A stretch of 64,000 bases of DNA from positions 496,001 to 560,000 of the forward strand of contig NZ_PVBN01000003.1 of assembly GCF_002968635.1 (NCBI RefSeq), written 5' to 3'. The notes beneath the pieces were generated by a model that saw nothing but the letters and a program-made list of their open reading frames with translations, searched no databases and was not told where the DNA came from. The stretch's first letter is position 1. Each line of letters starts with the position of its first letter. Shown here in pieces: positions 16,307 through 26,069 of this stretch. Origin of the DNA: Neorhizobium alkalisoli. Lineage in GTDB: Bacteria > Pseudomonadota > Alphaproteobacteria > Rhizobiales > Rhizobiaceae. The position numbers and the translations under genes are program-made.

Positions 16307-17231
16307 GGTAATTGCCATTCCGAGCTCCTTCGGCAAGGCGACGACACGTTCGGCAGCCGAACGCCACGAATCCCGCACAGGCTGGCTTCTGTCCATGCCG
16401 GCCATAGTCCTGCTCTTCATGTTCATCCTGGTTCCGGTGGCGGCCGTCATCTTGATGAGTTTCACCGACTACGAGCTTGGTTATACCGGCTTCAAATGGG
16501 TGGGCTTCGACAACTACGCCGACCTCGTTACCAACCGCACCTTCCGCCGCTCGCTGTGGAATACCACCGTCTACACGGCGATCGTCGCTCCTGTCTCGAT
16601 CTTCATGGCGCTCGGCCTTGCTATGCTGATCGAGAGCGAAGGCATCGGCCGCTCGTTTTTCCGTACCGCCTATTTCCTGCCTGTCGCCTCGCTGCTCGTC
16701 GCCATGGCAACCGTCTGGCAATATCTCTTCCATCCGACCATCGGCCCGGTGAACGCGCTCCTGCGGCTCGCCGACATCGAGGGGCCGAACTGGCTCGGCG
16801 CCTCGAGCTATGTGCTCTACGGCCTTTCGATCATCGGCGTCTGGCAGTCGGTCGGGTTCAATCTCGTACTGTTCCTCGCCGGTCTGACCGCCATCCCACG
16901 CGAACTTTATGCCGCTGCTCATGTCGACGGCGCTCGCTCCGCCTTCGACCGGTTCCGGCTGGTCACCTGGCCGATGCTCGGACCAACGACGCTCTTTGTC
17001 ACCACGATCAGCGTCATCAATGCAGTCAAGGTGTTCGAGACGGTCAAGACGCTGACCGAAGGCGGACCTAACAAGGCTTCGGAAGTGCTGCTCTTCACCA
17101 TCTACCAGGAAGGTTTCGTCTATCTGCGCGTCGGCTACGCCTCGGCCATGACGGTCGTCTTCCTGATCATCCTCGTGATCCTGATGTTCCTGCAATACCG
17201 GATCCAGGACCGGCAGGTGCATTACACATGA
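16299..17231 (+). CDS. ABC importer permease, UgpA/MalF type
   Basis: 310 residues with six predicted membrane helices; the first is TGWLLSMPAIVLLFMFILVP. The EAA loop that docks the ATPase is ELYAAAHVDGARSAFDRFRL. It starts inside the end of the ATPase gene and overlaps the next permease gene by 4 bases, so the operon is tightly coupled. The family imports sugars, polyols or glycerol phosphate. No unusual feature seen. Confidence 0.9.
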   Translation: MAEVIAIPSSFGKATTRSAAERHESRTGWLLSMPAIVLLFMFILVPVAAVILMSFTDYELGYTGFKWVGFDNYADLVTNRTFRRSLWNTTVYTAIVAPVSIFMALGLAMLIESEGIGRSFFRTAYFLPVASLLVAMATVWQYLFHPTIGPVNALLRLADIEGPNWLGASSYVLYGLSIIGVWQSVGFNLVLFLAGLTAIPRELYAAAHVDGARSAFDRFRLVTWPMLGPTTLFVTTISVINAVKVFETVKTLTEGGPNKASEVLLFTIYQEGFVYLRVGYASAMTVVFLIILVILMFLQYRIQDRQVHYT

Positions 17232-18064
17232 GCGCGCAGACCTTCACCCTCGGGCGGGCGATCCGCCTCTTCCTCCTGAGCTTCGGCGCGCTGATCTTCC
17301 TGGCACCCTACATCTTTATGATCTCGACCGCCGGCAAGGCGCAGAGCGACATCTTTTCCTCCTCGCTCTCGCTCATTCCCCAGCACTGGTCCTACATCGC
17401 GAACTTCACCAAGGCGCTGACCCGCGTTTCGATGACGACGCTGCTCTGGAACGGCGTGGTGGTCTGCGCGCTGATCTTCGTTTTCCAGGTGATGATCGCC
17501 ATCCCCTGCGCCTATGCCATGGCGAAGCTGAAGTTCCGTGCTGCAAGGCTGATGATGGTGCTCGTCATGCTCGGCCTTTTGGTGCCGATCCATGCCACCG
17601 CCCTGCCGCTCTACGTCGCCTTCGACCGCATGGCGGTGCTCAACAGCTATTTTGCGCTGGTCGCCCCCTTCACCATCTCGGTCTTCGGCATCTTTCTCTT
17701 CCTGCAGTTCTTCCGCGCCATACCGGATGACCTGATCCACGCCGCCCGGCTCGACGGCATGTCGGAACTCGGCATTATCGGCCGCGTGATCGTGCCCAAC
17801 GCCTGGCCGGCAATCACCGCCTTTGCGATCTTCTCGGTCGTCGCCCACTGGAACGACCTCTACTGGCCATTGATCGTCATCTCCAACCAGACCTACGCCA
17901 CGCCGCCGCTCGGCCTCCTCTACTTCCGGGCTGCCGAGGCCGGCGATGATTACGGCGCGCTGATGGCGGCCACTCTCATCATCACCTTTCCGCTCGTCGC
18001 GGCCTTCCTGCTTGCCCAGAAGCGCTTCGTCGAGGGCATCACCATGACCGGTCTCAAGGGCTGA
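17228..18064 (+). CDS. ABC importer permease, UgpE/MalG type
   Basis: 278 residues with six predicted membrane helices. The EAA loop reads DLIHAARLDGMSELGIIGRV, and the C-terminus FVEGITMTGLKG is the usual end of MalG-type permeases. It pairs with the preceding permease and starts at an ATGA overlap. The binding-protein gene follows after 27 bases. Confidence 0.9.
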   Translation: MSAQTFTLGRAIRLFLLSFGALIFLAPYIFMISTAGKAQSDIFSSSLSLIPQHWSYIANFTKALTRVSMTTLLWNGVVVCALIFVFQVMIAIPCAYAMAKLKFRAARLMMVLVMLGLLVPIHATALPLYVAFDRMAVLNSYFALVAPFTISVFGIFLFLQFFRAIPDDLIHAARLDGMSELGIIGRVIVPNAWPAITAFAIFSVVAHWNDLYWPLIVISNQTYATPPLGLLYFRAAEAGDDYGALMAATLIITFPLVAAFLLAQKRFVEGITMTGLKG

Positions 18065-18091
18065 CCGGCATCAACTCAAGGAGAACATGCT

Positions 18092-19363
18092 ATGAAGCAT
18101 CTCACCAACATCCTCGCCGCCGCTGCTACGGCGGTCGCCATGACGGTATCGCTTCCGGCCCACGCCGAAACGACATTGACCGTGCACTATCCGATGCCGG
18201 GCTTCTTCAAGGACGTAATGGACACGATCTCGAAGAAATTCATGGAAGAAAACCCTGATATCAAGATCCAGTTCGCCAACCCCTCGGCCACGTATGAAGA
18301 AGGCATCCAGCTGATCATGCGCCAGGCCGGCACAGCGGAAATGCCGGACCTGACCTTCATCGGACTCAACCGCTTGCGCATGGTGCAGGAGCGTTCGATC
18401 CCGGTCGATCTCGGTCCCTTCATCGCCAAGGAACGCGACATGGGCAAGCTCGGCTTCTCCGACAACATCCTGAAGCTTGCCCAGGTCAAAGGCACACAGG
18501 TCGGCCTCGCTTTCGCGACCTCCAACCCGATCATGTATTACAACGCCGATCTGGTGAAGGCTGCCGGCGGCAATCCCGATGTCCCGCCGAAGACCTGGGA
18601 CGAAGTCATCGCGCTCGGCGCCAAGATCAAGGCGCTTGGCAACGGCGTCGAAGGCATCGACTTCCGCTGGCAGGGTGACGACTGGATGTTCTCCGCTCTC
18701 CTGTTCGGCGCTGGCGGCCAAATGCTGGGCGGCGACGAGAAGTCCGTCGCCTTTGACAGCCCGGAAGGTGAAAAGGCCGTTAACGTCCTAGATCAGATGG
18801 TCAAGAAAGGCGGCCTGCCGGTCTTCACCGCCGCTGCCGGCGAGCAGGCCTTCTTCGCTGGCAAGGTCGGAATAGAGTTCAAGACGACCGGCGCATTGCG
18901 CAACACGATCAAGAGCGTTGGCAACAAGTTCGACCTGCGCACCGCCCAGATCCCGTTGATCGATCCGGTCAAAGGCAAGCTGCCGACCGGCGGCAATGCC
19001 GTCGTCATCCTTGCCCGCGATACGGCCAAGCAGGAAGCTGCCTGGAAATTCGCCAAGTTCGCCGCCGGCCCTTACGGCGCCTCGGTCGTCGTTCCTGGCA
19101 CCGGCTACGTCCCGAATAACGAACTGGCGGCCAAGTCGCCGGAATATCTCGGCAATTTCTATAAGGAGAACCCGCTCTTCGTGGCTGGTCTCAGCCAGAT
19201 GGACCGAATGGTTCCGTGGTACGCCTTCCCGGGCACCAACGGCGTGAAGGTCACCCAGGCGATCGTCGAGAACCTGTCGCGCATCGTGGAGCAGCAAGCT
19301 GCCCCGAAGGAAGCCCTGCAGGACGCCGCCGATGAAGTGGAAGGCCTGCTGCCTCGCAGCTAA
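18092..19363 (+). CDS. Periplasmic substrate-binding protein of the phosphodiesterase-linked ABC importer
   Basis: 423 residues. A Sec leader (cleaved near AHA, residue 26) precedes an extracellular solute-binding protein family 1 fold: TTLTVHYPMPGFFKDVMDTI, YYNADLVKAAGG and WKFAKFAAGPYG are typical of UgpB/MalE relatives. AAGGAG lies 8 bases before ATG. It is the last gene of the operon and is followed by a strong bidirectional terminator. Its relative at 39360-40655 has the same layout (YYNADLFKQAG), so the two importers are homologous. Ligand unknown; a phosphorylated compound is inferred from the operon. Confidence 0.9.
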   Translation: MKHLTNILAAAATAVAMTVSLPAHAETTLTVHYPMPGFFKDVMDTISKKFMEENPDIKIQFANPSATYEEGIQLIMRQAGTAEMPDLTFIGLNRLRMVQERSIPVDLGPFIAKERDMGKLGFSDNILKLAQVKGTQVGLAFATSNPIMYYNADLVKAAGGNPDVPPKTWDEVIALGAKIKALGNGVEGIDFRWQGDDWMFSALLFGAGGQMLGGDEKSVAFDSPEGEKAVNVLDQMVKKGGLPVFTAAAGEQAFFAGKVGIEFKTTGALRNTIKSVGNKFDLRTAQIPLIDPVKGKLPTGGNAVVILARDTAKQEAAWKFAKFAAGPYGASVVVPGTGYVPNNELAAKSPEYLGNFYKENPLFVAGLSQMDRMVPWYAFPGTNGVKVTQAIVENLSRIVEQQAAPKEALQDAADEVEGLLPRS

Positions 19364-19382
19364 TTTGACCTAGGCCACCGAC

Positions 19383-19416
19383 AAATCGCCGCTTCCGGTC
19401 CCGGAAGCGGCGATTT
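19383..19416. terminator. Bidirectional terminator
   Basis: A perfect 16-bp stem (19383-19398 with 19401-19416) has a 2-base spacer, GC-rich core and A/T ends (AAATCGCC and GGCGATTT). It sits between the convergent binding-protein and LacI genes and can serve both strands. Confidence 0.85.
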
Positions 19417-19434
19417 TGCATGGAGGGAAGACGT

Positions 19435-20415
19435 TCAAATTGCGCGCACCGTGCCGCCCCGACGCAGCATATAGGCGAGATCGAAGTGGCGAGCGGGTGC
19501 TGCGTTTTCCGCAATGTCCAGCAGCAGCGAAGCCGCCGCCGCTCCCATGCTCGCATCCGGCATCTCCACCGTCGTCAGCGGCGGGTCCATCAGCCGTCCG
19601 ATGGCTATCCCGTCGAAACCAGCCACGGAAATATCGTGTGGCACGGAAAGCCCCTCACGCCGCAGCGCTCCGATGACGCCGAGTGCAAGAAGATCGTTTG
19701 AGGCGATGATCGCCGTCGGCGATACGGTCGCCAGCGCCGCGCTGAGATCAATCTGATCGTAGCCGTTGACGAAGGAAATCTGGACCGCTTCCAACGGTGC
19801 AATGCCATTCTCGATCATCGCATCGCGATAGCCCTCATGCCGGCGACGCGCGCGGTCGGAAGCAGCGAAGTTTCCGGAAACGAACAGGATGCGCCGATGG
19901 CAGAGACCGATCAGCATCTGCGTCAGTTCGCGGCCGGCACCGCGATTGTCCACCGTCACGGCTGCAGGAAACAGGGAGGTCGGCATGTTGTTGAGAAGCA
20001 CGGTTGGCGGCAGCGACGACATGAGGGCAACGCTCGTGCCGGGATCGCAGACGGTCAGGATCAGGCCGGTCGGCCGGTCGTTGAGAAGCGAGGCAACTGC
20101 GTCCGCTTCGCGTGCAGGGTCGTAGTTCGACTGAGCAATCAGCACGCCATGGCCGGCAACCAGCATGCGGTTCTGGATGCTGGAAAGCGACGAGGCGAAG
20201 ACGGGATTGGTGATGCTGGGGATCAGCACCCCGACGATCGGTCGCTGTCCGCCCCTGCCGGGAGCAGAATTTATCGGTCGATAACCGAGTTCTGCCGCTG
20301 CGCGGCGAACTCTACGGACCATGTGGTCGCTGACATTGCCGTTGCAATTGAGCGCTCGGCTTGCGGTCGCCAGCGAGCATCCGGCTCTCATCGCCACCTG
20401 CTGCAATGTAGTCAT
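19435..20415 (-). CDS. LacI-family transcriptional regulator
   Basis: 326 residues. The DNA-binding head is MTTLQQVAMRAGCSLATASRAL with the hinge helix near VRRVRRAAAELGYRP; the rest is a periplasmic-binding-protein-like sensor (PIVGVLIPSITNPVFASSL, IIASNDLLALGVIGAL, SVAGFDGIAIG). It is convergent with the ABC operon and separated from it only by a terminator, so it is a likely second regulator of that operon, which would then respond both to its substrate and to phosphate. I did not find a convincing LacI operator near 14.2 kb. Confidence 0.9.
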   Translation of the reverse strand: MTTLQQVAMRAGCSLATASRALNCNGNVSDHMVRRVRRAAAELGYRPINSAPGRGGQRPIVGVLIPSITNPVFASSLSSIQNRMLVAGHGVLIAQSNYDPAREADAVASLLNDRPTGLILTVCDPGTSVALMSSLPPTVLLNNMPTSLFPAAVTVDNRGAGRELTQMLIGLCHRRILFVSGNFAASDRARRRHEGYRDAMIENGIAPLEAVQISFVNGYDQIDLSAALATVSPTAIIASNDLLALGVIGALRREGLSVPHDISVAGFDGIAIGRLMDPPLTTVEMPDASMGAAAASLLLDIAENAAPARHFDLAYMLRRGGTVRAI

Positions 20416-20629
20416 CAGAGAATGTCCTCTTCCGCCTGCCCGACCTCAGCGCCTGCCGGCAGCAGATTTCCTCTCGACATGTAAGAGTTTTATGTCAGCG
20501 ATGAAGGACTTACTCGGGTCAACCATCGCGATCAGCAGCCCATCGATAGAGGATGGCTCTGCAAAGTTTGGGTTGACCACTTCGGATGGCGAGGCGACAG
20601 TTGCAACCTGCAGCGAGGCAGGAGGAAAA

Positions 20630-20938
20630 ATGATGGTCGAGACGGACCGCTGGCGCCACATGGCAAGCGCACCTAAAGACGGTAGTCGGATCTTAGTCAC
20701 GATCCGTTCGTCCGAACAGGGGCCGGCAGAAGTTGACCTTGCGTATTGGTCGAATGGCGATCAGTTCGGTGGGGAAGGCTGGCGCGCCTCTGATTCCTCG
20801 CCCGGACACATTATCGAATACGCTGAGCCGGAACTGAAGTGTTGGATGCCGATGCCCTCAGCCAGCCTCAATCGCCTGTCTATGCCCACACCCTGGGAAG
20901 GCAGCGACACCCAGCAGTTCGACGGGTCAGGGATCTAA
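20630..20938 (+). CDS. Conserved small rhizobial protein of unknown function
   Basis: 102 residues. The start is set by AGGAGG-type GGAGG 4-8 bases before ATGATG at 20630. The segment WRHMASAPKDGSRILVTIRS and the ending ELKCWMPMPS follow the pattern of a small soluble family I know from rhizobia (WRPIETAPKDG... type, also seen in phages). The tail after PMPS is extended. Function unknown. No operon partner on its strand. Confidence 0.65.
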   Translation: MMVETDRWRHMASAPKDGSRILVTIRSSEQGPAEVDLAYWSNGDQFGGEGWRASDSSPGHIIEYAEPELKCWMPMPSASLNRLSMPTPWEGSDTQQFDGSGI

Positions 20939-21436
20939 GACTTCGCGCCGAACAAAAAACGGCTCCGGCCTCCTACAGACGAGAACCAGAGACCCGGCTG
21001 GAGCAGAACGAGATCGCCATCCGGGGCAAGCGCGATCGAACGTCTCTGGCAATCAGCACAACAAAAAAGGCCGGGGCGAAATCGCACCGACCTTCCTCAT
21101 CATCGCCTACTTACCTGTGCCAGTACATCCGTGGTCAAAAGCCAGATGGCGAAGCGGCTTGCGAGCGGCGAATTCATTCCAGCGCTCATCAGCAATGCCG
21201 ATGGCTGAGTTCTATAGGTCGAATGTGTTCACAACAAGTTGGCGGCGTCGACCGCCCCTATTTGGGGCTGCCTTGACTTCTGAGGTCGTTATCGACCGTC
21301 CCATGTGACTACAGCTCTTGGACAGACCGAAGCGAATTAGCAGGAACTTATTCACGGATAACGTTTGGATAATCCGACATTGACTATGGATTGAAGTCTC
21401 CTGCGACTTTTCCGGCCGGAATGCGTTTGCTCGGCT
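20939..21436. other. Intergenic region, nothing recognised
   Basis: About 500 bases with short reading frames only, none with a ribosome site or recognisable motif. No repeat or RNA gene seen. Confidence 0.4.
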
Positions 21437-21778
21437 ATGAATGTCAACAGCTCAGAATACCAGCCGCTTGAGGCGAAGCCTCTCTCCTATCGGCGCATGT
21501 ACATGTTTGCGGAGCATGCTGCGGCGAACGCCTGCTGGCCGAGGGATGTACGTCGGGCCGCCTCCCGCGTCGTCAGGCTCCTGGGGCCTGTCATCGATCA
21601 ACCCATAGCTCCGGCCGCCCGTCTTGCGGAATCAAGAAGGCAGTTCGAGAAGCTGGTAACCGTCTTGAGCCGCCATGGCAGAAGCCTGGAAGCCGTTGCA
21701 GGCAGACCTGATCTTCCCGTGCGCGGCGGCGCGAAAAGCTCAATCATCATCAAGCCCCGGCGGATCGCCGCGACATGA
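21437..21778 (+). CDS. Hypothetical protein, uncertain
   Basis: 113-residue reading frame with a plausible helical segment (MYMFAEHAAANACWPRDVRR). There is no good ribosome site before ATG 21437 and I do not recognise the protein. It stands alone between two intergenic stretches. It may be real or chance; kept as low confidence. Confidence 0.3.
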   Translation: MNVNSSEYQPLEAKPLSYRRMYMFAEHAAANACWPRDVRRAASRVVRLLGPVIDQPIAPAARLAESRRQFEKLVTVLSRHGRSLEAVAGRPDLPVRGGAKSSIIIKPRRIAAT

Positions 21779-21962
21779 GAATAATGCGCCAAATACGGGT
21801 CCGAGCCGAATCTGTATCCGATTGTCAAAGTAACCAGCATTCGTGCCTCAGCAGTTGGCACCTGCCCTGCCGAGGTCAGATTTGTATTTGACCCGTGCAG
21901 CAATCTGCTTAGTTTGAACCGACTGCCGAACCAGGCAGCTTGGACTAATAGGAGGCATTTCC

Positions 21963-22949
21963 ATGCATAGTTTGTTCACAAGGCGGGCGGCCCTTGGCGT
22001 CGCAGGGGCGGTATTGTCCCTCATCTCGCTCGGTGCCTCGGCCGTAGCCCAATCCTTCCCTGATCGGACAATCACCCTGGTCGTGCCTTTTGCGGCTGGC
22101 GGCTCCACCGACGTCGTCGCACGGGTCATCGCCCAGAAGATGGGGGAAAACCTGAAGCAGCAGGTTGTTGTCGAAAACGTTGCGGGCGCCGGCGGCAATC
22201 TCGGTGCAGACCGCGTCGCACGTGCGGAACCGGACGGGTACACGATTCTGATGGGAACAGTGGCAACCCACGCGCTCAATCCCTTGATCTTAAAGAGGAA
22301 GCCCTACGATGCAGAGAAGGATTTCTCGCCGGTTTCGCTGCTTGTCGTCGTGCCCAATGTCCTGGTGGTCAATCCGGAACTTCCGGTCAACAATGTCGCC
22401 GAGCTGATTGCGCTCCTGAAAAAGGAGCCAGACAAATATTCCTACGCCTCTTCGGGCAACGGCACCCCCCTCCACCTTTCCGGCGAACTGTTTAACAGCA
22501 TGGCTGGCGTGAAGATGCAGCATGTTCCGTATAAAGGCGCCGGTCCCGCACTGAACGACCTGATCGGCAATCAAATACCGATCATGTTCGACAACCTGCC
22601 CTCATCTTCAGGCCACATCAAGTCCGGAACGCTGCGCGCGCTTGGAGTTACCACGGCAAAACGGGCACCGTCGTTTCCGGATGTGCCGACCGTTGCTGAG
22701 ACGATTCCCGGATATGAGACCTACACCTGGAACGCGCTCTTCGCCCCGGCCCAGACGCCGAATGATGTGGTTGCCAGGCTCAATGAAGCCGCCAACAAAG
22801 CCCTGCAGGATCCTGCAGTGATCGCCCGGATGAACGACTTCAGCGCCACGATTGTAGGTTCCACTCCCGAGGAACTTGGCAAGCACGTAAGTGCGGAACT
22901 TGCCAAGTGGGGGCCGATCGTCAAGAACGCCAACATTCAGATGGATTGA
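21963..22949 (+). CDS. Orphan TctC/Bug-family tricarboxylate-type binding protein
   Basis: 328 residues with a Sec leader (LFTRRAALGVAGAVLSLISL, cleavage near AVAQ) and the Bug-family opening FPDRTITLVVPFAAGGSTDV; further marks are ENVAGAGGNLGADRVA and HVPYKGAGPALNDL. Strong AGGAGG lies 7 bases before ATG. No TctA or TctB gene is adjacent, which is common in this family, where extra binding proteins serve a shared transporter or act as sensors. Another TctC with its own TctBA lies at 54.2-57.1 kb. Ligand unknown, probably a carboxylate. Confidence 0.88.
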   Translation: MHSLFTRRAALGVAGAVLSLISLGASAVAQSFPDRTITLVVPFAAGGSTDVVARVIAQKMGENLKQQVVVENVAGAGGNLGADRVARAEPDGYTILMGTVATHALNPLILKRKPYDAEKDFSPVSLLVVVPNVLVVNPELPVNNVAELIALLKKEPDKYSYASSGNGTPLHLSGELFNSMAGVKMQHVPYKGAGPALNDLIGNQIPIMFDNLPSSSGHIKSGTLRALGVTTAKRAPSFPDVPTVAETIPGYETYTWNALFAPAQTPNDVVARLNEAANKALQDPAVIARMNDFSATIVGSTPEELGKHVSAELAKWGPIVKNANIQMD

Positions 22950-23286
22950 GCACTTTACTCAAAACACCGGTGCGCCGCTCACCTGGCGCATCTGGAGGCT
23001 GAAGAACCCAAAGTGGCTGACCATGGCAGAAGCCGTGCTGCGGCCTTGAAAGTGACTATGAAGGACGGCATCGTTTAGAGAGACGCCATAACCGGGGTAT
23101 AGTGTGGCTGAGCATCTTCGACATCGGAGACCAAGCGAACCACCAAAATCCGACGGCGACGGAGGGCATCAACCGACTCATTCGCTTGGCGGATCTCATT
23201 CCCTCCTCACCCGGAGCAGGAAGCTCACAGCGGTGTGCAAGATCTTGATCAACTCCATCCACCTCTGGCTGATCGGCCCGACGATC

Positions 23287-24384
23287 ATGCGTTTGGTTCG
23301 GGCTAGACTTTCCCACCATCTCGTCGTTCTGACCCTGCCGATTGTCATCGTCGGTGCGGCCTACGGTCAAGATATTACGCCCCGCGCACGCGTGAAGGTT
23401 GGACTCCTTCAAAGTCCCCCATTCGTGATGCAGCAACAGGGAAAATACTCTGGGATGGCGGTAGATCTTTGGGAGGCGCTGGCCGCAGAGTTACGCGCGG
23501 AGTATACCTACGAGGAATTCAACGATGTTCGCCAGCTTATTGACGCCTTGTCCACATCGCGCATCGACGTAGCTGTAACTAATCTGACCATCACGGAGAG
23601 CCGCGCTGAGAAGATCGACTTCACTCATCCCTGGTTCGATTCGGGACTGCGGGTGATGGTAAACGATCATGACACAGCCGGATTCTGGAGCCTTCTGACG
23701 GGTTTGAAGGACTCAGGCCACCTGCGCGCCTACGGCTGGCTGGCCTTTATCCTGCTGCTAGGCACACTCGTCGTCACCATATTCAACCGCCGTTTCGACA
23801 GCAATTATCCCAGGAGATGGCGCGATGGCCTTGCAGAGGGCTTCTACTCCGTGATGTCCATCGCGGCATCCGGCAGAGCGCCCGTGAACAAGAACTATTT
23901 CGGCTGGTTGGGACGCATCGGCCAAGGGTTCTGGCTGGTGGTCGGAATTGCGGTGGTCGCGTATGTGACGTCTTCGGTCACAAGCGTAATGACGACCCTC
24001 TCCTTGGCCAATCAGATCAGCGGGGTCGCCGATCTACCAGGGCGACCTGTGGGGATATTGCAGGGAAGCAGCGCGGAAGACGTTGTGAGGGAGCTTCAAA
24101 TCTCTCCCGTGCCTTTTCCGAGTATGGATTCGATGATCGATGCGTTGAGGAATGGAGAAGTCGATGCCGTGGTGGGCGACACCCCTGTTCTTGAATATTA
24201 CACGCATACCCACGCTGGCTCTCGACTGATTGTCGTTGGAGCGATCTTTCACACCGAGAAATACGGTTTCGGCCTGCCATTAAGCAGCCCGTTGACGCGC
24301 CCTCTGTCCGTGGCCGTTATAGGCGCTCACGAAGACGGTGTCATCGAGGAGATCAGGGCACGCCACTTCGGCGACAATCCCTGA
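23287..24384 (+). CDS. Glutamate-receptor-like ligand-gated ion channel (GluR0-type)
   Basis: 365 residues. A leader (VVLTLPIVIVGAAYG) is followed by the first half of an amino-acid-binding domain (VKVGLLQSPPFV, KYSGMAVDLWEAL, ITESRAEKIDFTHPW), a membrane helix (about 150-170), a pore-loop region, a second helix ending AYVTSSVTSVMTTLSLAN (in the place of the eukaryotic SYTANLAAF motif), and the second binding half (LPGRPVGILQGSSAEDV, GEVDAVVGDTPVLEYY). This is the architecture of prokaryotic ionotropic glutamate receptors. The pore loop MSIAASGRAPVNKN lacks the K-channel TVGYGD signature of GluR0. The start is uncertain; the frame is open back to 23104. Confidence 0.8.
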   Translation: MRLVRARLSHHLVVLTLPIVIVGAAYGQDITPRARVKVGLLQSPPFVMQQQGKYSGMAVDLWEALAAELRAEYTYEEFNDVRQLIDALSTSRIDVAVTNLTITESRAEKIDFTHPWFDSGLRVMVNDHDTAGFWSLLTGLKDSGHLRAYGWLAFILLLGTLVVTIFNRRFDSNYPRRWRDGLAEGFYSVMSIAASGRAPVNKNYFGWLGRIGQGFWLVVGIAVVAYVTSSVTSVMTTLSLANQISGVADLPGRPVGILQGSSAEDVVRELQISPVPFPSMDSMIDALRNGEVDAVVGDTPVLEYYTHTHAGSRLIVVGAIFHTEKYGFGLPLSSPLTRPLSVAVIGAHEDGVIEEIRARHFGDNP

Positions 24385-24643
24385 CGAGGATATCTGACCC
24401 TGGCGAACTCAGACTTCTTCGGTCGAGTATGCGGACAGTCTCAAAATAGCGTTCGACACTGCGGGGGGCTGATCGACGGACCGCCAGGCTCCTTGATGGT
24501 AAGTGGTCGCCAGGGCGCAGTCATAAGCTGAGAATCCACAACCTTGACGTTCCGTCCCCAATTTAGGGAGCAGCTCGCACTCCTTCTTGACAGGCAACAG
24601 CCTCGGAGGATGATGCTCATCGGCACAATCGATGGAGGGCGCG

Positions 24644-24949
24644 ATGCGCAACTTTCTTGTCGCCAAACTATGCCTGACACTGATCCTGATGACTTTTGCC
24701 TCCCAGCCCGCATTCGCCCAATCGGTGAATGTCGATATCCGCATAGGGACAAGTCTCAACAATGGCAGGTCGATCACCTGCTCCCAAGGCGAGAGGCTGC
24801 TCCGCCTTAGGGGCTTCCGTGATATCAGGCGCGTCGATTGCCGGGGGCGCTTCTACCTCTACCGCGCCAATCTCGGCATCAGGCGATTTGAGGTCGCATT
24901 GAACTCGCGCGATGGCCGGGTCGTGGATATGCGACGGATCAGAAGATAG
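24644..24949 (+). CDS. Small exported protein of unknown function
   Basis: 101 residues with a Sec leader (VAKLCLTLILMTFASQPAFA, cleavage near residue 24). The mature part is basic with two Cys (SITCSQGERLL and RVDCRGRFYLY), possibly forming a disulfide, and ends in RDGRVVDMRRIRR. GGAGGGCGCG precedes ATG 24644. The layout resembles short rhizobial periplasmic proteins, but I know no function. The flanking 24950-25231 shows no gene. Confidence 0.6.
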   Translation: MRNFLVAKLCLTLILMTFASQPAFAQSVNVDIRIGTSLNNGRSITCSQGERLLRLRGFRDIRRVDCRGRFYLYRANLGIRRFEVALNSRDGRVVDMRRIRR

Positions 24950-25231
24950 CAGCTTCCCACGGACCGCTGGCTGCGGCCTTGCCTGATCGCCATCGAGGTA
25001 AAGAGGCTATGCGATCAGACATGTCGAGCGGTCGTATGCCAGTAGGCGTTACGAGGCGGCTCGGCGTCGACGGGCTGCCCTAACTGATGATGATCGGTAC
25101 CGAGCTGGGCAGCTGGGCGTATGGCCGACGAGGGGGAAACCGAGTTGGTATTTTTAGCCTCTGCTCATCGCGCTTGCTGCGTGCCTTGGTAAGAGTGGGA
25201 GCTTCGGCGGGAAAGCGTGATACGGTTAGGC

Positions 25232-25636
25232 ATGGATTTGAGCTTTCTCGCGGTCAACAGCCGCACCTGCGGAACTTGCACACTTTGTTGCCGGTTGCCC
25301 GATATCGATTATTTTGAAAAACCAGCGGATGAGTGGTGCAAGCACTGTTTAGCCGGCCAAGGCTGTTCGATTTACCCAGCTCGCCCAGAAGTGTGCCGGG
25401 AATTCGTCTGCCTTTGGCTGGCAAGTGAAGCGCTTGGCGATGAGTGGGAGCCGTCAAGATCGAACATGATGGTATACCGGCAGGGCGGGCAAATCACAGT
25501 CCTTGCCGATCCCGATTTTTCCGATCAATGGCGCCATGAGCCATACATGTCTCAACTTCAGGCGTGGGCAGCGGAGGCCGCGCCGTCAGGAGGATACGTG
25601 GTCGTATTTTGGCGCGATCAGGTGATCAAGATCTGA
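25232..25636 (+). CDS. YkgJ-type cysteine-cluster protein
   Basis: 134 residues. The N-terminal half carries the Cys pattern of the YkgJ (zinc/iron-chelating) family: SRTCGTCTLCCRLPDIDYF, then WCKHCLAGQGCSIYPARPEV and CREFVCLW. Such clusters probably bind Zn or Fe-S; biological role is not known. ATG 25232 is preceded by GGTTAGGC; an in-frame GTG at 25217 is possible. It is a single gene with no obvious partner. Confidence 0.75.
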   Translation: MDLSFLAVNSRTCGTCTLCCRLPDIDYFEKPADEWCKHCLAGQGCSIYPARPEVCREFVCLWLASEALGDEWEPSRSNMMVYRQGGQITVLADPDFSDQWRHEPYMSQLQAWAAEAAPSGGYVVVFWRDQVIKI

Positions 25637-26069
25637 CGGCCTTTCCGCCTCTTCGCCAGTCGAACTCCGTCGCCTGGCTCTTCCCTTTCCTCCGATCGAT
25701 CGCCATCGAGAGTTTTCGAACGATCTGCGGGGCTAGTTGAGAGGAAGTATGCCGACGAAATTGAAAATCGCGCCTTTTCCGGGATCAGCAAAGCGCTATG
25801 TTTTGTCGAGGTACTGAACCGGACGACTGCCCATTTCTGAAGAGAACTCCAACGGACCTGATCATCACGACGCTCGTGGCTCTGCCCGCTCGAGCGCGGA
25901 GCCCCACTTAGGGGAACCGGCCCATCCGGCTGCCCGCAACGAAGAACCGACGTCAGGTCGCAGCCAAGGCTTTTCGCAAAGTCAGAGAGCGCTTTCGGCT
26001 CTGATCACCGCGTTTGGGCAGGACGTTGCAAGTGCTGCCGCAAGTGCATCGTCTTCGGCCCGCACCTTC
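25637..26069. other. Intergenic region, nothing recognised
   Basis: About 430 bases. The last part stays open in the frame of the next gene, so its true N-terminus could extend leftward. No RNA gene or repeat seen. Confidence 0.35.
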
